Assembly: GCF_019704135.1 (NCBI RefSeq)
Contig: NZ_AP024355.1
Span: forward strand, 3,156,001 to 3,220,000
Direction: 5' to 3'
Source of the DNA: Desulfuromonas versatilis
GTDB taxonomy: Bacteria > Desulfobacterota > Desulfuromonadia > Desulfuromonadales > NIT-T3
DNA: 64,000 nucleotides
Part shown: piece after piece, positions 49,482 to 59,149 of the stretch
How the letters are laid out: each line of letters starts with the position of its first letter
How positions within the stretch are numbered: the first letter of the stretch is position 1
Notes under the pieces: model-generated
Database searches by the model: none
What the model was told of the DNA's origin: nothing
Seen by the model: the letters and a program-made list of their open reading frames with translations, nothing else
Position numbers and translations under genes: made by a program

Positions 49482-51905
49482 CTAATGGCGCACCGAATCC
49501 TCCGCCTCTTTCACCAGGTCCTCTCCGGCAGGCAGCGGTTGGGCGGAAACCTCACCCAAAAGGGCCTCGCGCAGCACCTCGTCGACATGGGCGACAGGGA
49601 TGACCTGCAGCGACTTGAGGATCTGCGCCGGCACCTCTTCGAGGTTTTTTTCATTGTCCTTGGGGATGAGCACCTTCTGGATTCCAGCGCGCTTGGCCGC
49701 CAGCAGCTTTTCCTTCAGGCCGCCGATGGCCAGCACCCGGCCGCGCAGGGTAATCTCTCCGGTCATGGCCAGGTTGCGATCGACCGGCCGGCCGGTCAGG
49801 GCCGAGGCCAGGGCGGTCGCCATGGTGATACCCGCCGAGGGGCCGTCCTTGGGAATCGCCCCCTCGGGAACATGGATGTGAATATCCAGGCGGGGGTAAA
49901 AATCCTTCTCCAGCCCCAGTTCGCTCCAGCGGGAGCGCACATAGCTCAAAGCGGCCTGAGCCGACTCGCGCATGACCTCGCCGAGTTTGCCGGTGATGGT
50001 AAGCTTGCCACCCCCAGGCAGGATGGTGGTCTCGATGTTGAGCAGTTCGCCGCCGACCTCGGTCCAGGCAAGCCCCGTGGCCAGGCCGACCCGGTTCTCC
50101 TCCTCCATGGTGCCGTAGGAGTAGCGCGGCACCCCGAGGTGTTTGCGAACCTGGGCCACGCCAATGCTGTAGCTCTTGTTCTTGTCCTTGGCCTTGACCA
50201 CCTCGCGGGCCAACTTGCGGCAGATGTTCGCGATCTCCCTCTCCAGGTTACGAACGCCAGCCTCGCGGGTATAGCGGCGGATAATTTCGTAGAACCCCGC
50301 CTCGGAGAAGTTGACCAACTCCGCAGTCAGACCGTGGGCCTCCAGCTGCTTGGGCAGCAGATATCGCTTTGAGATGTGGAGCTTTTCCTCCTCGGTATAG
50401 CCCTCGATGCGGATGATCTCCATGCGATCCTGCAGGGGCCGGGGAATCGAGAAGAGGGTGTTCGCCGTGGCGATGAACATGACGCTGGAGAGATCGTACT
50501 CCACGTCGAGAAAGTGATCGCCAAAGGTGCCATTCTGCTCCGGATCGAGGACTTCGAGCAGGGCCGAGGAGGGGTCCCCGCGAAAGTCGGTGCTCATCTT
50601 GTCGATCTCGTCCAGCAGGAACACCGGGTTTTTCACGCCGACCTTGCGGATGCCCTGCACGATCTTGCCCGGCATGGCGCCGATGTAGGTGCGCCGATGG
50701 CCGCGGATTTCCGCCTCGTCCCGGACTCCGCCGAGGGACATGCGGACGAACTTCCTCCCCAGCGACCGCGCGACCGAGCGCCCGAGGGAGGTCTTGCCGA
50801 CCCCCGGCGGACCGACCAGGCAGAGGATGGGTCCCTTGATCTTTTTCACCAGGGCCTGCACCGCGAGGTATTCGAGGATACGCTCCTTGACCTTTTCCAG
50901 GCCGTAATGGTCCGCCTCGAGAATCGCCTCGGCGCGATCGAGGTCCACCCGGTCGCGGGTCCCCTTTTTCCAGGGGAGCGAGACCAGCCAGTCCACGTAG
51001 TTGCGCACCACCGTGGCTTCCGCGGACATGGGGGACATCATCTTGAGCTTGCGCAGTTCGGCGCGGGCCTTTTCGGCGGCCTCCTTGGACATTCCGCGTT
51101 TTTCGATCTTTTCTTCGAGATCGCGGATTTCCTGCTTGAACTCGTCTTTTTCGCCGAGCTCCTTCTGGATGGCGCGCATCTGCTCGTTGAGATAGTACTC
51201 CTTCTGGCTGCGCTCCATCTGGCTCTTGACCCGGCTGCGGATCTTCTTCTCGATCTGCAGGATCTCCACCTCGCGCTCCATCAGCGCGAGCAGGCTCTCC
51301 AGGCGCTCCCGGGGGGCTAGTTGGCAGAGGATATCCTGCTTCTCGGAGATACGGACACTCAGGTGGGCGATAACCGTGTCGGCGAGCCTCCCGGGATCGG
51401 TCATGGCCGATACCGAGGAGACCATTTCGGGGGGAACTTTCTTACCGAGGCTGGCGTAGTTCTCGAAGGTGTCGACAACCGTGCGGATCAGGGCCTCGAT
51501 TTCCGGCGAAGCCACCGCGATATCCTCCAGCTCCTCCGCCTCGACGAAAAAGGCCTCGTCCTGCTCGGAAAACGCCCTGATCCGGCCGCGGGTCTTGCCC
51601 TCAATGAGAACCTTGACCGTTCCATCGGGGAGCTTGAGCATCTGGATGACCTGCCCGACCGTGCCGACCTCGTAGATATCCTCGGCAAGCGGCTCGTCGA
51701 CCTTGGCATCCTTCTGGGTCGCCAGAAAGACCAGCTTGTCCTTCTCCATCGCCCCCTCGAGGGCATTGATGGAGCGTGGCCGCCCCACGAAGAGAGGGGT
51801 CACCATGTGCGGGAAGATAACGATATCCCGGAGTGGAAGCAGCGGATAAAGCCGGACGCCAGAGACTGCGGCGCTGGGGTTGTCTTGTTCCTTGTCTGAA
51901 GTCAT
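49482..51905 (-). CDS. lon: ATP-dependent protease Lon
   Basis: 807 residues, full LonA architecture: N-terminal LAN domain ([24 protein letters not shown]), coiled-coil region ([22 protein letters not shown]), AAA+ module with Walker [10 protein letters not shown] and Walker [11 protein letters not shown], and the protease domain with catalytic Ser in [10 protein letters not shown] and Lys in [14 protein letters not shown]. It degrades misfolded and regulatory proteins in the cytosol. Downstream of clpX by 50 bases on the same strand. Confidence 0.97.
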   Translation of the reverse strand: MTSDKEQDNPSAAVSGVRLYPLLPLRDIVIFPHMVTPLFVGRPRSINALEGAMEKDKLVFLATQKDAKVDEPLAEDIYEVGTVGQVIQMLKLPDGTVKVLIEGKTRGRIRAFSEQDEAFFVEAEELEDIAVASPEIEALIRTVVDTFENYASLGKKVPPEMVSSVSAMTDPGRLADTVIAHLSVRISEKQDILCQLAPRERLESLLALMEREVEILQIEKKIRSRVKSQMERSQKEYYLNEQMRAIQKELGEKDEFKQEIRDLEEKIEKRGMSKEAAEKARAELRKLKMMSPMSAEATVVRNYVDWLVSLPWKKGTRDRVDLDRAEAILEADHYGLEKVKERILEYLAVQALVKKIKGPILCLVGPPGVGKTSLGRSVARSLGRKFVRMSLGGVRDEAEIRGHRRTYIGAMPGKIVQGIRKVGVKNPVFLLDEIDKMSTDFRGDPSSALLEVLDPEQNGTFGDHFLDVEYDLSSVMFIATANTLFSIPRPLQDRMEIIRIEGYTEEEKLHISKRYLLPKQLEAHGLTAELVNFSEAGFYEIIRRYTREAGVRNLEREIANICRKLAREVVKAKDKNKSYSIGVAQVRKHLGVPRYSYGTMEEENRVGLATGLAWTEVGGELLNIETTILPGGGKLTITGKLGEVMRESAQAALSYVRSRWSELGLEKDFYPRLDIHIHVPEGAIPKDGPSAGITMATALASALTGRPVDRNLAMTGEITLRGRVLAIGGLKEKLLAAKRAGIQKVLIPKDNEKNLEEVPAQILKSLQVIPVAHVDEVLREALLGEVSAQPLPAGEDLVKEAEDSVRH

Positions 51906-51955
51906 AAGATATCAATGTACCGAAAAGTTGGGGCCGATCACGCGATCCGGAAGGA

Positions 51956-53206
<1,251 letters not shown>

Positions 53207-53230
53207 TAAGATTGCCTCCGCACTAGAAAA

Positions 53231-53815
53231 TCACTGCTTTCTCTCGACGATATCGTCGATAATACCATATTTCTTCGCCGCCTCGCTACCCATGAAAAAG
53301 TCGCGTTCGGTATCCGAGGCGATCCGCTCGAGGCTCTGCCCGCTGTGCTTGGCCAGAATCCCGTTGAGCTCCTCGCGCATGCGCAGAATCTCCTCCGCGT
53401 GGATCTTGATGTCCGTCGCCTGCCCCTGGAATCCGCCCAGGGGCTGGTGGATCATGATTCTGGCATTGGGCAGGGCGAAGCGCTTGCCCTTGGTCCCCGC
53501 GGCAAGCAGGACCGCCCCCATGCTGGCGGCCTGTCCCACGCAGATGGTGGAGACCGGGGCCTTGAGGTACTGCATGGTGTCGTAGATGGCCATCCCGGCG
53601 GTGACCACCCCGCCGGGGGAATTGATATAGAGGAAAATATCCTTGTCCGGATCCTCGGATTCTAGAAACAGCAACTGGGCAATGATCAGGTTGGCCATAT
53701 GATCCTCGATCTGCCCGCCGAGGAAGATGATCCGGTCCTTGAGCAGCCGGGAGTAGATATCATATGCCCGCTCTCCACGCCCGGTCTGCTCAACAACCAT
53801 GGGAATCAGATTCAT
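53231..53815 (-). CDS. clpP: ATP-dependent Clp protease proteolytic subunit
   Basis: 194 residues. Start [28 protein letters not shown] is typical. Catalytic Ser in [15 protein letters not shown], His in [11 protein letters not shown], and Asp in the conserved [12 protein letters not shown]. Forms the tetradecameric barrel that works with ClpX. It lies 11 bases after the trigger factor gene, as in most proteobacteria. Confidence 0.97.
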   Translation of the reverse strand: MNLIPMVVEQTGRGERAYDIYSRLLKDRIIFLGGQIEDHMANLIIAQLLFLESEDPDKDIFLYINSPGGVVTAGMAIYDTMQYLKAPVSTICVGQAASMGAVLLAAGTKGKRFALPNARIMIHQPLGGFQGQATDIKIHAEEILRMREELNGILAKHSGQSLERIASDTERDFFMGSEAAKKYGIIDDIVERKQ

Positions 53816-53826
53816 AAGTTACCCCT

Positions 53827-55146
53827 TCATTCCTGGTCTTTGTCTGCGCCTGCCAGCTCTTCCTTGGCGACATCCACCACCGTGGACTTCTCGAACAGAA
53901 ACTCCAGCACCTTTTCCTCGAGCATCTGGGCCATCAGCCCCTGCCGCGCATCGTCCCCGGCATAATATTTCTTCACCGCGTCCAGGGGAGCATTGGCCAT
54001 CTCGGCAATTTTCAAGAGTTTATCATCGATCTCCGAACCCTCAACCTTGAGATTTTCCTGGCGGGCGATGGCCTCGAGGATCAGGCTCCCCTTGACCTGG
54101 TTGACGGCGGTGTCCCGATACATCTGCCCGAAGGACTCCTCGTTCATGCCGAGCATCTCCAGGCTCATCCCCTGGCTCTGCATCCGGTTGCGGATATTCT
54201 CCAGCATGTACTTGAGCTGACTGGCGACCATGGCCTCCGGAACGTCAAAGGGATTGCGGGCGATCAACTCGTCCATCAGGCGCTCTTTCAGGTCGCCCTC
54301 GACCCGGTTTTTCTCCTGGGTCTGGTAATTCTCGTCGATCTTGCCGCGAAGCTCCTCGAGAGACTCCAGGCCGAACCCCTTGGCGAACTCGTCGTCCAAC
54401 TCGGGCAGAACCTTGGCCTTGATCTCCTTGACCTTGACCTTGAAGGTCGCCGGCTGACCGGCCAACTGCTTGTTGCCGTAATCCTCGGGGAAGGTCACTT
54501 CGATCTCCCGCTCCTCGCCACGCTTCATCCCCTCGAGCTGCGCCTCGAAACCGGGGATGAAGGAGCCCGAGCCGAGCTCGAGCACATGGTCGTCGGACTT
54601 TCCGCCGTCAAAGGGCTGACCCGCCATAAAGCCCTCGAAAGCGATATTCAGAAAATCGCCTTCCTTGGCCTCATCACGCTCGGCCACCTCCATCTGGGCC
54701 CGCGAGGCGCGCATCTCGTCGAGACGGGACTCGACCATCTTCGGATCGGCTTCGAATTTCTCCCGCTGCAGGCTCAGCCCCGTGTAATCCTTGACCTCCA
54801 CCTCGGGCTTGACCTCGACCTCGGCCTGGTAGGTAAAAGGCTTGCCAGGCTCGAGACCGCTCCCCTCGACGATTTCCGGGTCGGAGACGGCAGCGATCCG
54901 ATTATCCACGATCGCCTTGAAATAGGTATCGTTGATCAATCGGTTGAGAACCTGCTCCTCCATCTGGGGAGCGTAGTACTTTTCGATGACCCCGCGAGGC
55001 ACCTTGCCCTGACGGAACCCCTTGATCTTGGCGGTCTTGGCGATCTTCTGGTAGGCCTTTTCAATTTCGGCGCTGACCGTTTCGGCCGGGACCTCGAAAG
55101 AAAGTTTTTTCTTTACGCTGCTGATGTTCTCTACTTGAACGGTCAT
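53827..55146 (-). CDS. tig: Trigger factor (ribosome-bound chaperone and prolyl isomerase)
   Basis: 439 residues. Ribosome-binding N-domain with GFRQGKVPRGVIEKYY, FKBP-type PPIase domain at about 150-240 (GDFLNIAFEGFMAGQPFDGGK, GFEAQLEGMKRGEEREIEVTFPEDYGN), and helical C-domain (FDVPEAMVASQLKYMLENI). It catches nascent chains at the ribosome exit. First protein gene of tig-clpP-clpX-lon, following the tRNA-Leu gene by about 110 bases; it may be read partly from the tRNA promoter. Confidence 0.96.
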   Translation of the reverse strand: MTVQVENISSVKKKLSFEVPAETVSAEIEKAYQKIAKTAKIKGFRQGKVPRGVIEKYYAPQMEEQVLNRLINDTYFKAIVDNRIAAVSDPEIVEGSGLEPGKPFTYQAEVEVKPEVEVKDYTGLSLQREKFEADPKMVESRLDEMRASRAQMEVAERDEAKEGDFLNIAFEGFMAGQPFDGGKSDDHVLELGSGSFIPGFEAQLEGMKRGEEREIEVTFPEDYGNKQLAGQPATFKVKVKEIKAKVLPELDDEFAKGFGLESLEELRGKIDENYQTQEKNRVEGDLKERLMDELIARNPFDVPEAMVASQLKYMLENIRNRMQSQGMSLEMLGMNEESFGQMYRDTAVNQVKGSLILEAIARQENLKVEGSEIDDKLLKIAEMANAPLDAVKKYYAGDDARQGLMAQMLEEKVLEFLFEKSTVVDVAKEELAGADKDQE

Positions 55147-55255
55147 TACTTTACCTCACAACTGGATTTTGTTCAGAAACGGCAACCCGCAGAGCGGCGT
55201 CCGCGGGCCACGAGAGGGGATCTTATTGTCGGGCCACGAAGGCCAAAAAGGCAAG

Positions 55256-55338
55256 TGGTGCGAGAGGGGGGAGTCGAACCCCCACGGTTGCCCGCTGGAT
55301 CCTAAGTCCAGTGCGTCTGCCAATTCCGCCACTCTCGC
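55256..55338 (-). tRNA. tRNA-Leu (anticodon TAG)
   Basis: 83 bases with encoded CCA (55256-55258). Acceptor GCGAGAG/CTCTCGC, anticodon stem CTGGA/TCCAG with anticodon at 55302-55304, and a variable arm of class II type. Confidence 0.94.
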
Positions 55339-55515
55339 AAGACCCGGGGAGACAGACTCCCGGGAACCGCAAACAGGCATGCCGCCGACCGGGACCAGCG
55401 GCACCCTCCGGAAACCACGGCCCCGGAATAGAAAAGCCCAACTTTTTGCCGACTCACCTGCAGCGCGGGCGCTGCATTAACTGGTGCGGTAAAAAGGTGG
55501 GCCAGAGAGTTCATT

Positions 55516-55592
55516 TGGGGTGAGTGAAGGGGATCGAACCCTCGACAACTGGAGCCACAATCCAGTGCTCTACCAACTGAGCTACACCCACC
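55516..55592 (-). tRNA. tRNA-His (anticodon GTG)
   Basis: 77 bases with encoded CCA (55516-55518). Acceptor GTGGGTG pairs with CACTCAC, and the extra G at -1 pairs with C73 as required for histidine tRNA. Anticodon at 55556-55558. The 177-base gap to tRNA-Leu shows no gene. Confidence 0.94.
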
Positions 55593-55671
55593 ACAAAAAT
55601 TAACTTCGCGATACTAACCAAGCGTCCGGGGATTGTCAACGGAAATTTTCCCCTTCCGACGGTCTTGAAAT

Positions 55672-55748
55672 TGGCGCGCCAGGAAGGACTCGAACCCTCG
55701 ACCCTGTGATTAGAAGTCACATGCTCTATCCAGCTGAGCTACTGGCGC
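55672..55748 (-). tRNA. tRNA-Arg (anticodon TCT)
   Basis: 77 bases with encoded CCA (55672-55674). Acceptor GCGCCAG/CTGGCGC, anticodon stem TGTGA/TCACA with anticodon at 55712-55714. Four bases after tRNA-Pro. Confidence 0.94.
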
Positions 55749-55752
55749 GTGA

Positions 55753-55829
55753 TGGTCGGGGCGACTGGATTCGAACCAGCGACCCCCTGCTCCCAAGGCA
55801 GGTGCGCTACCAGGCTGCGCTACGCCCCG
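55753..55829 (-). tRNA. tRNA-Pro (anticodon TGG)
   Basis: 77 bases with encoded CCA (55753-55755). Acceptor CGGGGCG/CGCCCCG, anticodon stem CCTGC/GCAGG with anticodon at 55793-55795. First of the Pro-Arg-His-Leu array. Confidence 0.94.
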
Positions 55830-55840
55830 ACGAGGCCAAC

Positions 55841-55869
55841 CTTCTAGCACGCAAGGCAAAAAAAAGCAA
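55841..55869 (-). promoter_or_regulatory. Promoter of the tRNA-Pro-Arg-His-Leu array
   Basis: On the minus strand TTGCTT (55864-55869), 17-base spacer, TAGAAG (55841-55846). Transcription would start about 5 bases before tRNA-Pro. The G- and C-rich bases after the -10 box suit stringent control. Confidence 0.6.
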
Positions 55870-55965
55870 CCCCAATCTGGCATCGAGGCTGCTTCGATTT
55901 TTGCGCATTTGGACCGGCACGGCACCCCGCCACTGGTCCATCGCCGGCAAGGGCCAGTTAAGGCT

Positions 55966-56427
55966 TCAAGGGGCCGGAGGAACCAGTGTGGCACGGATTT
56001 CGATTCCCGAGGCAATTTCCTGCCCGCCGGGCACCACCAAATTGGGCGCATCGGGCTTCTGGCCGTCGAGGGTCCCGTAAAAGCCCAGGAAATCGTTGGG
56101 CTGTGCTGGGCCGTCCAGGTGCTGGTTCATCCGCACGATGCCATATATATAATAGGTCCCCGGCGGAACGTTGTTGAAAAAGTAGTCGATGGCCGTGTTG
56201 CAGGCGCAGATCCCCTCGCTTCGAGCCACGAAGGTCGTCGGATCGGTATCATCGTCGATGTAGACCTGGTAGGTCGGGGTATCCACCGCCTCCGGCAGCA
56301 TCAGCGTCCCCAGCACGTTGGCGTTGACCGGCACCGGGTCACGGTCCGAGCCGCCCCCCCCGCAGCCCACAAAGACTACCCCCAGCGCCATTGCGACCGA
56401 AATCCACCCGTAGGACATCCTCCTCAT
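55966..56427 (-). CDS. Small lipoprotein of unknown function
   Basis: 153 residues. Signal peptide with lipobox FVGC followed by GGGGSDRD, so a lipid-anchored envelope protein. The mature part is acidic, with VYIDDDTDPTTF, a CxC pair (ICACN), and GTYYIYGIVRMNQH, suggesting a small beta-sandwich. I do not recognise the family. The ATG at 56427 has AAGGAGG 5 bases upstream and is preferred over 56454. It stands after the exopolysaccharide genes on the same strand, but a 208-base AT-rich gap with its own possible promoter suggests separate expression. Confidence 0.7.
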   Translation of the reverse strand: MRRMSYGWISVAMALGVVFVGCGGGGSDRDPVPVNANVLGTLMLPEAVDTPTYQVYIDDDTDPTTFVARSEGICACNTAIDYFFNNVPPGTYYIYGIVRMNQHLDGPAQPNDFLGFYGTLDGQKPDAPNLVVPGGQEIASGIEIRATLVPPAP

Positions 56428-56464
56428 GACTCCCTCCTTTCCCTCCAAAGCCAAGATCCTGGAA

Positions 56465-56483
56465 AACGGCAGCCTCTGCCGTT
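56465..56483 (-). other. Stem-loop in the leader of the lipoprotein gene
   Basis: AACGGCAG (56465-56472) / CTGCCGTT (56476-56483) with a 3-base loop, followed on the minus strand by TTCC. Possible attenuator or mRNA-stabilising hairpin. Confidence 0.35.
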
Positions 56484-56518
56484 GGGCGGTACAAAGGATC
56501 CACCCTAATCATTAAGCT

Positions 56519-56547
56519 CAATTAACCATGAATGCATTAAGAGTCAA
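56519..56547 (-). promoter_or_regulatory. Possible promoter of the lipoprotein gene
   Basis: TTGACT (56542-56547), 17-base spacer, TAATTG (56519-56524), a poor -10 box, within an AT-rich stretch (56484-56635) that has no gene. Confidence 0.3.
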
Positions 56548-56635
56548 GGAGGGCGGGAGCAAATCGGATAAAAAGAGCCTTAAATGAAACCTATTCCCCA
56601 CATATTTGATACTTTGGCATGAAAACTTATGAGTC

Positions 56636-58972
56636 TCAACGGTCAGCATCCAATTCCTCGAGATGCTGACGGGCGACGGTGTTGCCCGGGTCGAGCAACA
56701 AGGTATTGCGAAACTCCTCGACCGCCCGGTAGGTGATCCCCAACTGCAGATAGAGCAGTGCCGCGGCCTGCCTGAGCTGCGGCGACTCGGGCAGGGCCCG
56801 AATTCCCGCCAGCAGCGCTTCGAGGGCTTCGCGGCTGCGGTTGCGGTCCTGGTAGTACTCATAGAGCCGCCAGAACGAGGTGGCCTCCGGCGTCGGTTCC
56901 TGTCCGGCAAGAACCGTGGCGCGCAGATAACCGGCCTCCGCGCCGGCCTGATCTCCCCGGCCCACCAGGTAATCGGCATAGTTCACCCATACGGTTGAAT
57001 GGCCAGGCAAAGCCTGGGTGATTTTCCCCTCGGGCAAACCGGAAAGCGCCATCAGCATCAGGTAGTCTCCTGTCTTGGCGGGCTGCAGGGCCATGGCCTG
57101 ATGAAACTGCTCCACCGCCTCATCGACCCGCTTCCCAGCGACCAGCCAGAGTGCATAGACCTTGTGCCGTTCGGCGTTGCGCGGGTCGTTCGTCACCCCT
57201 GCCAACAGAAGCCGCGCAGCCTTGTCGGCATCGCCGGTGGCGTCGTATACCAGGGCGATCCGTTGCAGGTACTCTCCATTCAGGGGGGCAAGCCGCAGGG
57301 CCTCGGCGAATGCCCCCAAGGCTTGTTCATTATCCTCCAGATCCAGGTAGCTGTCGGCCAAGGCATAGCGGTACCTGGAATCAAGAGGAGCAAGGCGCGC
57401 AGCCTGGCGGGCGGCCTCAAGCATTGAGCGGGCCGCGGGCTCGGCAAGCGTGCCGGGCTCCCGCTCTGCCGGTTTTTCCAGGAAGATTTTGCGCCCGGCC
57501 AGGTCGCCGCCCTGCACCATGGCCACGAAAATCAGAAGCAGCGCCGTAGCGACGAGTCCTCGGGAGACCTTGGCCGGCGCCATGGCCGGCAGATCGCTGT
57601 CCTGCTCCGGGCTGCGCGAGCGGGTGTTGGCCACCGCCACGGAAAAGCCCAGCAGAAAAAACAGGTGCAATCCCAGGGCGTCGGAGTCCGGAAGACGGTC
57701 CAACAGTCCCAGCACCAGCAGTGAAACCACCCCGGCCGCGCCCCCAAGGTAAAGGCAGAGCGAGGTTCTACTCTTTCGCCTCCACCAGGAGATCGCCCCC
57801 TGATGGAAAACTTCCACCAGGAAAAACCCGGCCAACAGAAGCCCCGACAGGCCCCCCTCGGCGGCAACACGGCCCAGTTCCCCCTGGCGCAGCAGAGCGA
57901 AGCCCCCCCCGTCGGAGTCCAAGGGGAAACGGTCCGAGACGCTGGGCAGGGTTCCCCAACCCGTTCCCGCGGCGGGGAAATGTCCGAGGATCGCAAGGCC
58001 ATCTCCCCGCGGCGTCGACCGTCCTGGGTCGCTGTAAAAGGCCGCTTCGGTGGCCAGGGGCCCGCCCATGCCGACCCCCCAGTGCAGAAAAACCGTCGCG
58101 CCCAGAAACAGGGCCGCAAACAGCGCCACCACCAGGGCCCTGGCACGATGGACCCGACGAGCCAGGAGGACCAGAGAAACCAGAAGCGCCGCAGCCAGGG
58201 TGATGGTCAGGAGCAGCGGACGGTGGGCCAGAAAAATGCCGGACAGGGCCAGCAGGCTAACCAGGCCGAAAAAAAATTGCCGGCGATTGGGTGCCATGCT
58301 GAACAGGTCGATCAGCTGCCCGCGAAACCCGAGGTAGGTCACCCGCGGCTTCTGGGCCAGATACCACCCCAGGGACAGGCAGGCCCCAAGGGCCATAAAG
58401 GCTGCGAACTGATCGACCTCGGAAAGGACCCCGGCCGGGGCCAGGGATTTCAGCAGGCCCCAAAGCGCGAAGGAGGGGTACAGCAATTGAGCGAAGCCCA
58501 GCAGGGTGAGCGCGCCCAGGAAATAAATCAGAGTGGTCACCACCCGCCGCTGCTGCTCGCGACTGGCCAGCAGCTGCACGGCGGCCAGGTAGACGGCAGC
58601 CCAGGAGAGGATCCGCAGGCCTGCGTGGAGAGTTGCCCGGGGCTCGATGGAAATCGGCATCCAGGCTCCGGGGCGGACCTCCCAGGCGGTTTCGGCGTAG
58701 AGTCGCCAGGTCGCCGGGGAGACCAGGCGAAGCAGCAGCGGGGGTAGCGGAAACAGCTGCATAGCGGCGAATAGCAACAGCAGCCCCAGCGGGACCAGGC
58801 CCGGGGCGCCGTAAAAGGGGGTGGATCCGGCACGCCCCCGCACCAGGCACAACAGCAAAAGCCCCATCCCCCCGACCTCGGCCAGCATCCTGGACCAATG
58901 CCCGTCGCCGCCCCCGAAAAGGGGGACGGTGAGCAAAATGCCAAGCAGCAGTATGCGACCGAAACTAGCCAT
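56636..58972 (-). CDS. O-antigen ligase/polymerase-like membrane protein with C-terminal TPR repeats
   Basis: 778 residues. About ten or more membrane segments in the first 470 residues, with a large periplasmic loop (ATEAAFYSDPGRSTPRGDGLAILGHFPAAGTGWGTL in pieces: YSDPGRSTPRGDG, GHFPAAGTGWG) in the place where Wzy/WaaL proteins carry the conserved loop. After the last helix (GLVATALLLIFVAMVQGG) come TPR-like repeats to the end (YRYALADSYLDLEDNEQALG, ALRLAPLNGEYLQRIALVYD, VYALWLVAGKRVDEAVEQF). It probably joins or polymerises exopolysaccharide units; the TPRs may bind export partners. Downstream of the BY-kinase gene by 177 bases; that gap has only a small hairpin (58985-59002). Confidence 0.75.
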   Translation of the reverse strand: MASFGRILLLGILLTVPLFGGGDGHWSRMLAEVGGMGLLLLCLVRGRAGSTPFYGAPGLVPLGLLLLFAAMQLFPLPPLLLRLVSPATWRLYAETAWEVRPGAWMPISIEPRATLHAGLRILSWAAVYLAAVQLLASREQQRRVVTTLIYFLGALTLLGFAQLLYPSFALWGLLKSLAPAGVLSEVDQFAAFMALGACLSLGWYLAQKPRVTYLGFRGQLIDLFSMAPNRRQFFFGLVSLLALSGIFLAHRPLLLTITLAAALLVSLVLLARRVHRARALVVALFAALFLGATVFLHWGVGMGGPLATEAAFYSDPGRSTPRGDGLAILGHFPAAGTGWGTLPSVSDRFPLDSDGGGFALLRQGELGRVAAEGGLSGLLLAGFFLVEVFHQGAISWWRRKSRTSLCLYLGGAAGVVSLLVLGLLDRLPDSDALGLHLFFLLGFSVAVANTRSRSPEQDSDLPAMAPAKVSRGLVATALLLIFVAMVQGGDLAGRKIFLEKPAEREPGTLAEPAARSMLEAARQAARLAPLDSRYRYALADSYLDLEDNEQALGAFAEALRLAPLNGEYLQRIALVYDATGDADKAARLLLAGVTNDPRNAERHKVYALWLVAGKRVDEAVEQFHQAMALQPAKTGDYLMLMALSGLPEGKITQALPGHSTVWVNYADYLVGRGDQAGAEAGYLRATVLAGQEPTPEATSFWRLYEYYQDRNRSREALEALLAGIRALPESPQLRQAAALLYLQLGITYRAVEEFRNTLLLDPGNTVARQHLEELDADR

Positions 58973-59149
58973 GAGTGCATGCCCCCGCCGAGGGTTCGGC
59001 GGTCCTGGTGGACGGGAAAGGTCGCACCACCGCCGGGACTTCGATTCTGGCCGTCATCACAGGCATATCCCCGGGACGCCGAACATCCAGGGGCCACGGA
59101 GGGACAAACTGGAACCAGCCGAGCGGCCTGAATCCCCGGTCATCTGGCC

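Noticed and set aside
58985-59002. CCGCCGA / TCGGCGG hairpin as a terminator before the ligase/polymerase gene
   Set aside because: It has no T tract and lies about 12 bases before the start codon, so it is more likely a chance GC hairpin or a minor leader structure.
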